Shown piece by piece: positions 22,642 through 34,607 of a stretch of DNA of 64,000 nt. How positions within the stretch are numbered: position 1 is the first letter of the stretch; every line of letters starts with the position of its first letter. The translations under genes and the position numbers were made by a program. This stretch comes from Hydractinia symbiolongicarpus (Eukaryota > Cnidaria > Hydrozoa > Anthoathecata > Hydractiniidae): the NCBI RefSeq assembly GCF_029227915.1, contig NC_079884.1:4218001-4282000 (forward strand), given 5' to 3'. The notes under the pieces are model-generated. The model saw nothing but the letters and a program-made list of their open reading frames with translations, was not told the origin of the DNA and searched no databases.

Positions 22642-23451
22642 TGAGACTTGTAGTATTTAAAAATATTTTCATTTTTGATGAGACGCTGAATAAAAGAAGT
22701 TTAATCGCCGGCAAACGAAAACCCGCGACTTCCCGTAAATCCCGGACTTGGCCCGTATAGTCAAAAGTTTACAAAGAAAGTACCCAGGGAGTAAACTCAT
22801 TTCCCGAACGATTTTTTAAATTATTATTTCACCACTAAAGCCCATGAGACTTGTAGTATTTAAAAATATTTTCATTTTTGATGAGACGCTGAATAAAAGA
22901 AGTTTAATCGCCGGCAAACGAAAACCCGCGACTTCCCGTAAATCCCGGACTCGGCCCGTATAGTCAAAAGTATACAAAGAAAGTACCCAGGGAGTAAACT
23001 CATTTCCCGAACAATTTTTTAAATTAATTTTCACCACTAAAACGCATGAGACTTGTAGTTTTCAGAAATGTTTTCATTTTTGATGGGACGTTTAATGAAA
23101 GTTGTTTAATCGCCAGCAAACAAAAACCCGCGATTTCCCGTAAATCCCGGGCTTGGCCCGTATAGTCGAATGTATACAAAGAAAGTACCCTGTGAGTAAA
23201 CTCGTTTCCGAAACGATTTTTTCAATTATCTTTTCAACACTAAAACGCATGAGACTTGTAGTTTTCAAAAATGTTTTCATTTTTGATGAGACGCTGAATA
23301 AAAGAAGTTTAATCGCCGGCAAACAAAATCCCGCGATTCCCCGTAAATCCCGGGCTTGGCCCGTATAGTCGAATGTATACAAAGAAAGTACCCAGGGAGT
23401 AAATTCATTTCCCGAACGATTTTTAAATTTTTTTTGCACCACTAAAACGCA
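22642..23451. repeat. 4-monomer unit, copy 2 (810 bp)
   Basis: Starts: 22642 B11, 22845 B12, 23047 B13, 23250 A2/D1-like. It is a tandem copy of 21832-22641 at constant offset. Private changes include GAACAATT for GAACGATT near 23011 and GCGATTCCCC near 23335. The high identity suggests a recent event, or an assembly repeat that should be checked with spanning reads. Confidence 0.9.
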
Positions 23452-24261
23452 TGAGACTTGTAGTTTTCAAAAATGTTTTCATTTTTGAAGAGACGCTTAA
23501 TGAAACAGGTTTAATCGCCGGCAAACGAAAACCCGCGATTTCCCGTAATTCCCGGGCTTGGCCCGTATAGTCGAATGTATACAAAGAAAGTACCCAGGGA
23601 GTAAACTCATTTCTGGAACGATTTTTTAAGTTATTTTTTCACCACTAAAACGCATGAGACTTGTAGTTTTCAAAAATGTTTTCATTTTTGATGAGACGCT
23701 GAATAAAAGAAATTTAATCGCCGGCAAACGAAACCCTGCGATTTCCCGTAAATCCCGGACTCGGCCCGTATAGTCAAAAGTATACAAAGATAGTACCCAG
23801 GGAGTAAACTCATTTCCCGAACGATTTTTTAATTTATTTTTTCACCACTAAAACGCATGAGACTTGTAGTTTTCAAAAATGTTTTCATTTTTGATGAGAC
23901 GCTGAATAAAAGAAATTTAATCGCCGGCAAACGAAAACCTGCGATTTCCCGTAAATCCAGGACTCGGCCCGTATAGTCAAAAGTATACAAAGAAAGTACC
24001 CAGGGAGTAAACTAATTTCCCAAACGATTTTTTGAATTATTATTTCACCACTAGAGCCCATGAGACTTGTAGTTTTTAAAAATGTTTTCATTTTTGATGA
24101 GACGCTGAATAAAAGACGTTTAATCGCCGGCAAACGAAAACCCGCCATTTCCCGTAAACCCCGGACTCGGCCGGATAGTCAAAATATACAAAGAAAGTAT
24201 CCAGGGAGTAAACTCATTTCCCGAACGATTTTTTAAGTTATTTTTTCACAACTAAAACGCA
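23452..24261. repeat. Four monomers linking the transition zone to the A array
   Basis: Starts: 23452 D2 (GAAGAGACGCTTAATGAAACAGG), 23655 C5/C4 hybrid (AAAGATAG), 23858 C5, 24061 C6/A3 hybrid. The order matches 17407-18014 with one extra C5 copy. The last monomer ends in AAGTTATTTTTTCACAAC and leads straight into the first clean A unit. Confidence 0.8.
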
Positions 24262-25477
24262 TGAGACTTGTAGTTTTCAGAAATGTTTTCATTTTTGATG
24301 AGACGCTTAATGAAAGTGGTTTAATCGCCGGCAAACGAAAACCCGCGATTTCCCGTAAATCCCGGGCTTGGCCGGTATAGTCGAATGTATACAAAGAAAG
24401 TACCCTGTGAGTAAACTCATTTCAAAAACCATTTTTTAAATTATCTTTTCACCACTAAAACGCATAAGACTTGTAGTTTTCAAAAATGTTTTCATTTTTG
24501 ATGAGACGCTGAATAAAAGAAGTTTAACCGCCGGCAAACGAAAACCCGCCATTTCCCGTAAACCCCGGACTAGGTCCGTATAATCAAAAGTATACAAAGA
24601 AAGTACCCAGGGAGTAAACTCATTTTCCGAACGACTTTTTAAATTATTTTTTCAGCACTAAAACGCATGAGACTTGTAGTTTTTAAAAATGTTTTCATTT
24701 TTGATGAGACGCTGAATAAAAGACGTTTAATCGCCGGCAAACGAAAACCCGCCATTTCCCGTAAACCCCGGACTCGGCCCGCATAGTCAAAATATACAAA
24801 GAAAGTACCCAGGGAGTAAACTCATTTCCTGAACGATTTTTTAAATTATTTTTTCAGCACTAAAACGCATGAGACTTGTATTTTTTAAAAATGTTTTCAA
24901 TTTTGATGAGACGGTGAATAAAAGAAGTTTAATCGCCGGCAAACGAAAACCTGCGTTTTCCCGTAAATCCTGGACTCGGCCCGTATAGTCAAAAGTATAC
25001 AAAGAAAGTACCCAGGGAGTAAACTCATTTCCTAAACGATTTTTTAAATTATTATTTTACCACTAAAACGCATGAGACTTGTAGTTTTCAAGAATGTTTT
25101 CATTTTTGATGAGACGCTGAATAAAAGCAGTTTAATCGCCGGCAAACGAAAACCCGCCATTTCCCGTAAACCCCGGACTCGGCCCGCATAGTCAAAATAT
25201 ACAAAGAAAGTACCCAGGGAGTAAACTCATTTCCCGAACGATTTTTTAAATTATTTTTTCAGCACTAAAACGCATGAGACTTGTAGTTTTTAAAAATGTT
25301 TTCATTTTTGATGAGACGGTGAATAAAAGAAGTTTAATCGCCGGCAAACGAAAACCCGCGATTTCCCGTAAATCCCGGACACGGCCCGTATAGTCAAAAG
25401 TATACAAAGAAAGTACCCAGGGAGTAAACTTATTTCCGGAACGATTTTTTAAGTTATTTTTTCACCACTAAAACGCA
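24262..25477. repeat. Six-monomer A unit (A1-A6), reference copy and class key
   Basis: Starts: 24262 A1, 24465 A2, 24668 A3, 24870 A4, 25073 A5, 25275 A6. A1 key: CAGAAATG, AATGAAAGTGG, GGCCGGTATAG, CTGTGAG, TTTCAAAAACC. A2: TAAGAC start, TTTAACCGCC, CTAGGTCCGTATAATC, AACGACTTTTT. A3: AAAAGACG, CCGCCATT, CGCATAG, AAAATATAC, CAGCAC tail. A4: CAATTTTGATGAGACGGTG, CCTGGACTCGG, TTTCCTAAACG. A5: CAAGAATG, AAAAGCAG, usually GTATAGAAAG and CAGGGTG (this copy has the CGCATAG form instead). A6: GACGGTGAATAA with CCCGCGATT, TTTCCGGAACG and AAGTTATT. A1 returns at 25478, giving a period of 1216 bp. Confidence 0.9.
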
Positions 25478-27302
25478 TGAGACTTGTAGTTTTCAGAAAT
25501 GTTTTCATTTTTGATGAGACGCTTAATGAAAGTGGTTTAATCGCCGGCAAACGAAAACCCGCGATTTCCCGTAAATCCCGGGCTTGGCCGGTATAGTCGA
25601 ATGTATACAAAGAAAGTACCCTGTGAGTAAGCTCATTTCAAAAACCATTTTTTAAATTATCTTTTCACCACTAAAACGCATAAGACTTGTAGTTTTCAAA
25701 AATGTTTTCATTTTTGATGAGACGCTCAATAAAAGAAGTTTAACCGCCGGCAAACGAAAACCCGCCATTTCCCGTAAACCCCGGACTAGGTCCGTATAAT
25801 CAAAAGTATACAAAGAAAGTACCCAGGGAGTAAACTCATTTCCCGAACGACTTTTTAAATTATTTTTTCAGCACTAAAACGCATGAGACTTGTAGTTTTT
25901 AAAAATGTTTTCATTTTTGATGAGACGCTGAATAAAAGACGTTTAATCGCCGGCAAACGAAAACCCGCCATTTCCCGTAAACCCCGGCTCGGCCCGCATA
26001 GTCAAAATATACAAAGAAAGTACCCAGGGAGTAAACTCATTTCCTGAACGATTTTTTAAATTATTTTTTCAGCACTAAAACGCATGAGACTTGTAGTTTT
26101 TAAAAATGTTTTCAATTTTGATGAGACGGTGAATAAAAAAAGTTTAATCGCCGGCAAACGAAAACCTTCGCTTTCCCGTAAATCCTGGACTCGGCCCGTA
26201 TAGTCAAAAGTATACAAAGAAAGTACCCAGGGAGTAAACTCATTTCCTAAACGATTTTTTAAATTATTATTTTACCACTAAAACGCATGAGACTTGTAGT
26301 TTTCAAGAATGTTTTCATTTTTGATGAGACGCTGAATAAAAGCAGTTTAATCGCCGGCAAACGAAAACCTGCGATTTCCCGTAAATCCCGGACTCGGCCC
26401 GTATAGTCAAAAGTATAGAAAGAAAGTACCCAGGGTGTAAACTCATTTCCCGAACGATTTTTTAAATTATTTTTTCACCACTAAAACGCATGAGACTTGT
26501 AGTTTTCAAAAATGTTTTTATTTTTGATGAGACGCTGAATAAAAGAAGTTTAATGGCCGGCAAACGAAAACCCGCCATTTCCCGTAAACCCCGGACTCGG
26601 CCCGCATAGTCAAAAGTATACAAAAAAAGTACCCAGGAAGTAAACTCATTTCCCGAACGATTTTTTAAATTACTTTTTCACCACTAAAGCCCATGAGACT
26701 TGTAGTTTTCAGAAATGTTATCATTTTTGATGAGACGCTTAATGAAAGTGGTTTAATCGCCGGCAAACGAAAACCCGCGATTTCCCGTAAATCCCGGGCT
26801 TGGCCCGTATAGTCGAATGTATACAAAGAAAGTACCCTGTGAGTAAACTCATTTCCAAAACGATTTTTTAAATTATCTTTTCACCACTAAAACGCTTGAG
26901 ACTTGTAGTTTTCAAAAATGTTTTTATTTTTGATGAGACGCTGAATAAAAAAAGTTTAATCGCCGGCAAACGAAAACCCGCCATTTCCCGTAAACCCCGG
27001 ACTCGGCCCGCATAGTCAAAAGTATACAAAGAAAGTACCCAGGGAGTAAACTCATTTCCCGAACGATTTTTTAAATTATTTTTTCAGCACTAAAACGCAT
27101 GAGACTTGTAGTTTTTAAAAATGTTTTCATTTTTGATGAGACGGTGAATAAAAGAAGTTTAATCGCCGGCAAACGAAAACCCGCGATTTCCCGTAAATCC
27201 CGGACTCGGCCCGTATAGTCAAAAGTATACAAAGAAAGTACCCAGGGAGTAAACTTATTTCCGGAACGATTTTTTAAGTTATTTTTTCACCACTAAAACG
27301 CA
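25478..27302. repeat. Nine-monomer unit A1-A5, B6-B8, A6
   Basis: Starts: 25478 A1, 25681 A2, 25884 A3, 26085 A4, 26288 A5, 26491 B6, 26694 B7, 26897 B8, 27100 A6. It equals the six-monomer A unit with B6-B7-B8 inserted between A5 and A6. The A4 copy carries AATAAAAAAAG, a mark shared with the next two A4 copies (27911 and 29128). Period to the next A1 is 1825 bp. Confidence 0.9.
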
Positions 27303-28519
27303 TGAGACTTGTAGTTTTCAGAAATGTTTTCATTTTTGATGAGACGCTTAATGAAAGTGGTTTAATCGCCGGCAAACGAAAACCCGCGATTTCCCGTAAA
27401 TCCCGGGCTTGGCCGGTATAGTCAAATGTATACAAAGAAAGTACCCTGTGAGTAAACTCATTTCAAAAACCATTTTTTAAATTATCTTTTCACCACTAAA
27501 ACGCATAAGACTTGTAGTTTTCAAAAATGTTTTCATTTTTGATGAGACGCTGAATAAAAGAAGTTTAACCGCCGGCAAACGAAAACCCGCCATTTCCCGT
27601 AAACCCCGGACTAGGTCCGTATAATCAAAAGTATACAAAGAAAGTACCCAGGGAGTAAACTCATTTCCCGAACGACTTTTTAAATTATTTTTTCAGCACT
27701 AAAACGCATGAGACTTGTAGTTTTTAAAAATGTTTTCATTTTTGATGAGACGCTGAATAAAAGACGTTTAATCGCCGGCAAACGAAAACCCGCCACTTCC
27801 CGTAAACCCCGGACTCGGCCCGCATAGTCAAAATATACAAAGAAAGTACCCAGGGAGTAAACTCATTTCCTGAACGATTTTTTAAATTATTTTTTCAGCA
27901 CTAAAACGCATGAGACTTGTAGTTTTTAAAAATGTTTTCAATTTTGATGAGACGGTGAATAAAAAAAGTTTAATCGCCGGCAAACGAAAACCTGCGCTTT
28001 CCCGTAAATCCTGGACTCGGCCCGTATAGTCAAAAGTATACAAAGAAAGTACCCAGGGAGTAAACTCATTTCCTAAACGATTTTTTAAATTATTATTTTA
28101 CCACTAAAACGCATGAGACTTGTAGTTTTCAAGAATGTTTTCATTTTTGATGAGACGCTGAATAAAAGCAGTTTAATCGCCGGCAAACGAAAACCTGCGA
28201 TTTCCCGTAAATCCCGGACTCGGCCCGTATAGTCAAAAGTATAGAAAGAAAGTACCCAGGGTGTAATCTCATTTCCCGAACGATTTTTTAAATTATTTTT
28301 TCACCACTAAAACGCATGAGACTTGTAGTTTTCAAAAATGTTTTTATTTTTGATGAGACGCTGAATAAAAGAAGTTTAATGGCCGGCAAACGAAAACCCG
28401 CCATTTCCCGTAAACCCCGGACTCGGCCCGCATAGTCAAAAGTATACAAAAAAAGTACCCAGGGAGTAAACTCATTTCCCGAACGATTTTTTAAATTATT
28501 TTTTCACCACTAAAGCCCA
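27303..28519. repeat. Six-monomer unit A1-A5, B6
   Basis: Starts: 27303 A1, 27506 A2, 27709 A3, 27911 A4, 28114 A5, 28317 B6. Here B6 takes the sixth place and is followed directly by A1 at 28520, whose upstream flank is the B6-type CACTAAAGCCCA. The exchange therefore fell near the monomer start. Period 1217 bp. Confidence 0.9.
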
Positions 28520-30142
28520 TGAGACTTGTAGTTTTCAGAAATGTTTTCATTTTTGATGAGACGCTTAATGAAAGTGGTTTAATCGCCGGCAAACGAAAAC
28601 CCGCGATTTCCCGTAAATCCCGGGCTTGGCCGGTATAGTCGAATGTATACAAAGAAAGTACCCTGTGAGTAAACTCATTTCAAAAACCATTTTTTAAATT
28701 ATCTTTTCACCACTAAAACGCATAAGACTTGTAGTTTTCAAAAATGTTTTCATTTTTGATGAGACGCTGAATAAAAGAAGTTTAACCGCCGGCAAACGAA
28801 AACCCGCCATTTCCCGTAAACCCCGGACTAGGTCCGTATAATCAAAAGTATACAAAGAAAGTACCCAGGGAGTAAACTCATTTCCCGAACGACTTTTTAA
28901 ATTATTTTTTCAGCACTAAAACGCATGAGACTTGTAGTTTTTAAAAATGTTTTCATTTTTGATGAGACGCTGAATAAAAGACGTTTAATCGCCGGCAAAC
29001 GAAAACCCGCCATTTCCCGTAAACCCCGGACTCGGCCCGCATAGTCAAAATATACAAAGAAAGTACCCAGGGAGTAAACTCATTTCCTGAACGATTCTTT
29101 AAATTATTTTTTCAGCACTAAAACGCATGAGACTTGTAGTTTTTAAAAATGTTTTCAATTTTGATGAGACGGTGAATAAAAAAAGTTTAATCGCCGGCAA
29201 ACGAAAACCTGCGCTTTCCCGTAAATCCTGGACTCGGCCCGTATAGTCAAAAGTATACAAAGAAAGTACCCAGGGAGTAAACTCATTTCCTAAACGATTT
29301 TTTAAATTATTATTTTACCACTAAAACGCATGAGACTTGTAGTTTTCAAGAATGTTTTCATTTTTGATGAGACGCTGAATAAAAGCAGTTTAATCGCCGG
29401 CAAACGAAAACCTGCGATTTCCCGTAAATCCCGGACTCGGCCCGTATAGTCAAAAGTATAGAAAGAAAGTACCCAGGGTGTAAACTCATTTCCCGAACGA
29501 TTTTTTAAATTATTTTTTCACCACTAAAACGCATGAGACTTGTAGTTATCAAAAATGTTTTTATTTTTGATGAGACGCTGAATAAAAGAAGTTTAATGGC
29601 CGGCAAACGAAAACCAGCCATTTCCCGTAAACCCCGGACTCGGCCCGCATAGTCAAAAGTATACAAAAAAAGTACCCAGGGAGTAAACTCATTTCCCGAA
29701 CGATTTTTTAAATTATTTTTTCACCACTAAAGCCCATGAGACTTGTAGTTTTCAGAAATGTTATCATTTTTGATGAGACGCTTAATGAAAGTGGTTTAAT
29801 CGCCGGCAAACGAAAACCCGCGATTTCCCGTAAATCCCGGGCTTGGCCCGTATAGTCGAATGTATACAAAGAAAGTACCCTGTGAGTAAACTCATTTCCA
29901 AAACGATTTTTTAAATTATCTTTTCACCACTAAAACACTTGAGACTTGTAGTTTTCAAAAATGTTTTTATTTTTGATGAGACGCTGAATAAAAAAAGTTT
30001 AATCGCCGGCAAACGAAAACCCGCCATTTCCCGTAAACCCCGGACTCGGCCCGCATAGTCAAAAGTATACAATGAAAGTACCCAGGGAGTAAACTCATTT
30101 CCCGAACGATTTTTTAAATTATTTTTTCACCACTAAAACGCA
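28520..30142. repeat. Eight monomers A1-A5, B6-B8
   Basis: Starts: 28520 A1, 28723 A2, 28926 A3, 29128 A4, 29331 A5, 29534 B6, 29737 B7, 29940 B8. The B6 copy has GTTATCAAAAATG, a mark shared with B6-type copies at 30346, 33390 and 35217. The B8 copy begins after AAAACACT rather than AAAACGCT, a CpG change also shared to the right. This block is the bridge from the A array to the B array. Confidence 0.9.
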
Positions 30143-31968
30143 TGAGACTTGTAGTTTTCCAAAATGTTTTTATTTTTGATGAGACGCTGAATAAAAGAAG
30201 TTTAATCGCCGGTAAACGAAAACCTGCGATTTCCCGTAAATCACGGACTCGGCCCGTATAGTCAAAAGTATACAACGAAAGTACCCAGGGTGTAAACTCA
30301 TTTCCCGAACGATTTTTTAAATTATTATTTCACCACTAAAGCCCATGAGACTTGTAGTTATCAAAAATGTTTTTATTTTTGATGAGACGCTGAATAAAAG
30401 AAGTTTAATGGCCGGCAAACGAAAACCCGCCATTTCCCGTAAACCCCGGACTCGGCCCGCATAGTCAAAAGTATACAAAAAAAGTACCCAGGGAGTAAAC
30501 TCATTTCCCGAACGATTTTTTAAATTATTTTTTCACCACTAAAGCCCATGAGACTTGTAGTTTTCAGAAATGTTATCATTTTTGATGAGACGCTTAATGA
30601 AAGTGGTTTAATCGCCGGCAAACGAAAACCCGCGATTTCCCGTAAATCCCGGGCTTGGCCGTATAGTCGAATGTATACAAAGAAAGTACCCTGTGAGTAA
30701 ACTCATTTCCAAAACGATTTTTTAAATTATCTTTTCACCACTAAAACACTTGAGACTTGTAGTTTTCAAAAATGTTTTTATTTTTGATGAGACGCTGAAT
30801 AAAAAAAGTTTAATCGCCGGCAAACGAAAACCCGCCATTTCTCGTAAACCCCGGACTCGGCCCGCATAGTCAAAAGTATACAATGAAAGTACCCAGGGAG
30901 TAAACTCATTTCCCGAACGATTTTTTAAAATATTTTTTCACCACTAAAACGCATGAGACTTGTAGTTTTCCAAAATGTTTTTATTTTTGATTAGACGCTG
31001 AATAAAAGAAGTTTAATCGCCGGTAAACGAAAACCTGCGATTTCCCGTAAATCACGGACTCGGCCCGTATAGTCAAAAGTATACAACGAAAGTACCCAGG
31101 GTGTAAACTCATTTCCCGAACGATTTTTTAAATTATTATTTCACCACTAAAGCCCATGAGACTTGTAGTATTTAAAAATATTTTCATTTTTGATGAGACG
31201 CTGAATAAAAGAAGTTTAATCGCCGGCAAACGAAAACCCGTGACTTCCCGTAAATCCCGGACTCGGCCCTTATAGTCAAAAGTATACAAAGAAAGTACCC
31301 AGGGAGTAAACTCATTTCCCGAACGATTTTATAAATTATTATTTCACCACTAAAGCCCATGAGACTTGTAGTATTTAAAAATATTTTCATTTTTGATGAG
31401 ACGCTGAATAAAAGAAGTTTAATCGGCGGCAAACGAAAACCCGCGACTTCCCGTAAATCCCGGTCTCGGCCCGTATAGTCAAAAAGTTTACAAAGAAAGT
31501 ACCCAGGGAGTAAACTCATTTCCCGAACGATTTTTTAAATTATTATTTCACCACTAAAGCCCATGAGACTTGTAGTATTTAAAAATATTTTCATTTTTGA
31601 TGAGACGCTGAATAAAAGAAGTTTAATCGCCGGCAAACGAAAACCCGCGACTTCCCGTAAATCCCGGACTCGGCCCGTATAGTCAAAAGTATACAAGGAA
31701 AGTACCCAGGGAGTAAACTCATTTCCCGAACGATTTTTTAAATTAATTTTCACCACTAAAACGCATGAGACTTGTAGTTTTCAGAAATGTTTTCATTTTT
31801 GATGGGACGTTTAATGAAAGTTGTTTAATCGCCAGCAAACAAAAACCCGCGATTTCCCGTAAATCCCGGGATTGGCCCGTATAGTCGAATGTATACAAAG
31901 AAAGTACCCTGTGAGTAAACTCGTCTCCGAAACGATTTTTTCAATTATCTTTTCAACACTAAAACGCA
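30143..31968. repeat. B6-B13 block, reference copy and class key
   Basis: Starts: 30143 B9, 30346 B6, 30549 B7, 30751 B8, 30954 B9, 31157 B10, 31360 B11, 31564 B12, 31766 B13. Keys: B6 GTTTTTATT, CCGCCATT, TATACAAAAAAAG. B7 CAGAAATGTTATCATT, AATGAAAGTGG, CTGTGAG, TTTCCAAAACG. B8 TTGAG start, GTTTTTATT, CCGCCATT. B9 CCGGTAAACG, CTGCGATT, CAGGGTG. B10 TATTTAAAAATATTTTC with CCGTGACTT. B11 same start, GGTCTCGG and AAAGTTTAC (B11' elsewhere: GGACTCCGCCC). B12 same start with an AAATTAATT tail (B12' elsewhere: TTTGTCGAACG). B13 GATGGGACGTTTAATG, GGGATTGG and GTCTCCGAAACG. Confidence 0.9.
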
Positions 31969-32780
31969 TGAGACTTGTAGTTTTCAGAAATGTTATCATT
32001 TTTGATGAGACGCTTAATGAAAGTGGTTTAATCGCCGGCAAACGAAAACCCGCGATTTCCCGTAAATCCCGGGCTTGGCCCGTATAGTCGAATGTATACA
32101 AAGAAAGTACCCTGTGAGTAAACTCATTTCCAAAACGATTTTTTAAATTATCTTTTCACCACTAAAACACTTGAGACTTGTAGTTTTCAAAAATGTTTTT
32201 ATTTTTGATGAGACGCTGAATAAAAGAAGTTTAATCGGCGGCAAACGAAAACCCGCGACTTCCCGTAAATCCCGGTCTCGGCCCGTATAGTCAAAAAGTT
32301 TACAAAGAAAGTACCCAGGGAGTAAACTCATTTCCCGAACGATTTTTTAAATTATTATTTCACCACTAAAGCCCATGAGACTTGTAGTATTTAAAAATAT
32401 TTTCATTTTTGATGAGACGCTGAATAAAAGAAGTTTAATCGCCGGCAAACGAAAACCCGCGACTTCCCGTAAATCCCGGACTCGGCCCGTATAGTCAAAA
32501 GTATACAAGGAAAGTACCCAGGGAGTAAACTCATTTCCCGAACGATTTTTTAAATTAATTTTCACCACTAAAACGCATGAGACTTGTAGTTTTCAGAAAT
32601 GTTTTCATTTTTGATGGGACGTTTAATGAAAGTTGTTTAATCGCCAGCAAACAAAAACCCGCGATTTCCCGTAAATCCCGGGATTGGCCCGTATAGTCGA
32701 ATGTATACAAAGAAAGTACCCTGTGAGTAAACTCGTCTCCGAAACGATTTTTTCAATTATCTTTTCAACACTAAAACGCA
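31969..32780. repeat. Four-monomer unit B7, B8/B11 hybrid, B12, B13
   Basis: Starts: 31969 B7, 32172 B8/B11 hybrid, 32376 B12, 32578 B13. The hybrid begins with the TTGAG start and GTTTTTATT of B8 and ends with the ATCGGCGG, GGTCTCGG and AAAAAGTTTAC of B11. The switch lies between about 32205 and 32235. It deletes the equivalent of B9 and B10. The unit repeats the B12-B13 pair of the previous block at 812 bp. Confidence 0.9.
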
Positions 32781-34607
32781 TGAGACTTGTAGTTTTCAGA
32801 AATGTTATCATTTTTGATGAGACGCTTAATGAAAGTGGTTTAATCGCCGGCAAACGAAAACCCGCGATTTCCCGTAAATCCCGGGCTTGGCCCGTATAGT
32901 CGAATGTATACAAAGAAAGTACCCTGTGAGTAAACTCATTTCCAAAACGATTTTTTAAATTATCTTTTCACCACTAAAACACTTGAGACTTGTAGTTTTC
33001 AAAAATGTTTTTATTTTTGATGAGACGCTGAATAAAAAAAGTTTAATCGCCGGCAAACGAAAACCCGCCATTTCCCGTAAACCCCGGACTCGGCCCGCAT
33101 AGTCAAAAGTATACAATGAAAGTACCCAGGGAGTAAACTCATTTCCCGAACGATTTTTTAAATTATTTTTTCACCACTAAAACGCATGAGACTTGTAGTT
33201 TTCCAAAATGTTTTTATTTTTGATGAGACGCTGAATAAAAGAAGTTTAATCGCCGGTAAACGAAAACCTGCGATTTCCCGTAAATCACGGACTCGGCCCG
33301 TATAGTCAAAAGTATACAACGAAAGTACCCAGGGTGTAAACTCATTTCCCGAACGATTTTTTAAATTATTATTTCACCACTAAAGCCCATGAGACTTGTA
33401 GTTATCAAAAATGTTTTTATTTTTGATGAGACGCTGAATAAAAAAAGTTTAATCGCCGGCAAACGAAAACCCGCCATTTCCCGTAAACCCCGGACTCGGC
33501 CCGCATAGTCAAAAGTATACAATGAAAGTACCCAGGGAGTAAACTCATTTCCCGAACGATTTTTTAAAATATTTTTTCACCACTAAAACGCATGAGACTT
33601 GTAGTTTTCCAAAATGTTTTTATTTTTGATGAGACGCTGAATAAAAGAAGTTTAATCGCCGGTAAACGAAAACCTGCGATTTCCCGTAAATCACGGACTC
33701 GGCCCGTATAGTCAAAAGTATACAACGAAAGTACCCAGGGTGTAAACTCATTTCCCGAACGATTTTTTAAATTATTATTTCACCACTAAAGCCCATGAGA
33801 CTTGTAGTATTTAAAAATATTTTCATTTTTGATGAGACGCTGAATAAAAGAAGTTTAATCGCCGGCAAACGAAAACCCGTGACTTCCCGTAAATCCCGGA
33901 CTCGGCCCTTATAGTCAAAAGTATACAAAGAAAGTACCCAGGGAGTAAACTCATTTCCCGAACGATTTTATAAATTATTATTTCACCACTAAAGCCCATG
34001 AGACTTGTAGTATTTAAAAATATTTTCATTTTTGATGAGACGCTGAATAAAAGAAGTTTAATCGGCGGCAAACGAAAACCCGCGACTTCCCGTAAATCCC
34101 GGTCTCGGCCCGTATAGTCAAAAAGTTTACAAAGAAAGTACCCAGGGAGTAAACTCATTTCCCGAACGATTTTTTAAATTATTATTTCACCACTAAAGCC
34201 CATGAGACTTGTAGTATTTAAAAATATTTTCATTTTTGATGAGACGCTGAATAAAAGAAGTTTAATCGCCGGCAAACGAAAACCCGCGACTTCCCGTAAA
34301 TCCCGGACTCGGCCCGTATAGTCAAAAGTATACAAGGAAAGTACCCAGGGAGTAAACTCATTTCCCGAACGATTTTTTAAATTAATTTTCACCACTAAAA
34401 CGCATGAGACTTGTAGTTTTCAGAAATGTTTTCATTTTTGATGGGACGTTTAATGAAAGTTGTTTAATCGCCAGCAAACAAAAACCCGCGATTTCCCGTA
34501 AATCCCGGGATTGGCCCGTATAGTCGAATGTATACAAAGAAAGTACCCTGTGAGTAAACTCGTCTCCGAAACGATTTTTTCAATTATCTTTTCAACACTA
34601 AAACGCA
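32781..34607. repeat. Nine-monomer B unit with a B6/B8 hybrid
   Basis: Starts: 32781 B7, 32984 B8, 33187 B9, 33390 B6/B8 hybrid, 33593 B9, 33796 B10, 33999 B11, 34203 B12, 34405 B13. The right part (33796-34607) matches 31157-31968 at an offset of 2639 bp (13 monomers) and shares its rare marks: GGCCCTTATAG, AAAAAGTTTAC, TATACAAGG and CTCGTCTCCG. Confidence 0.9.
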
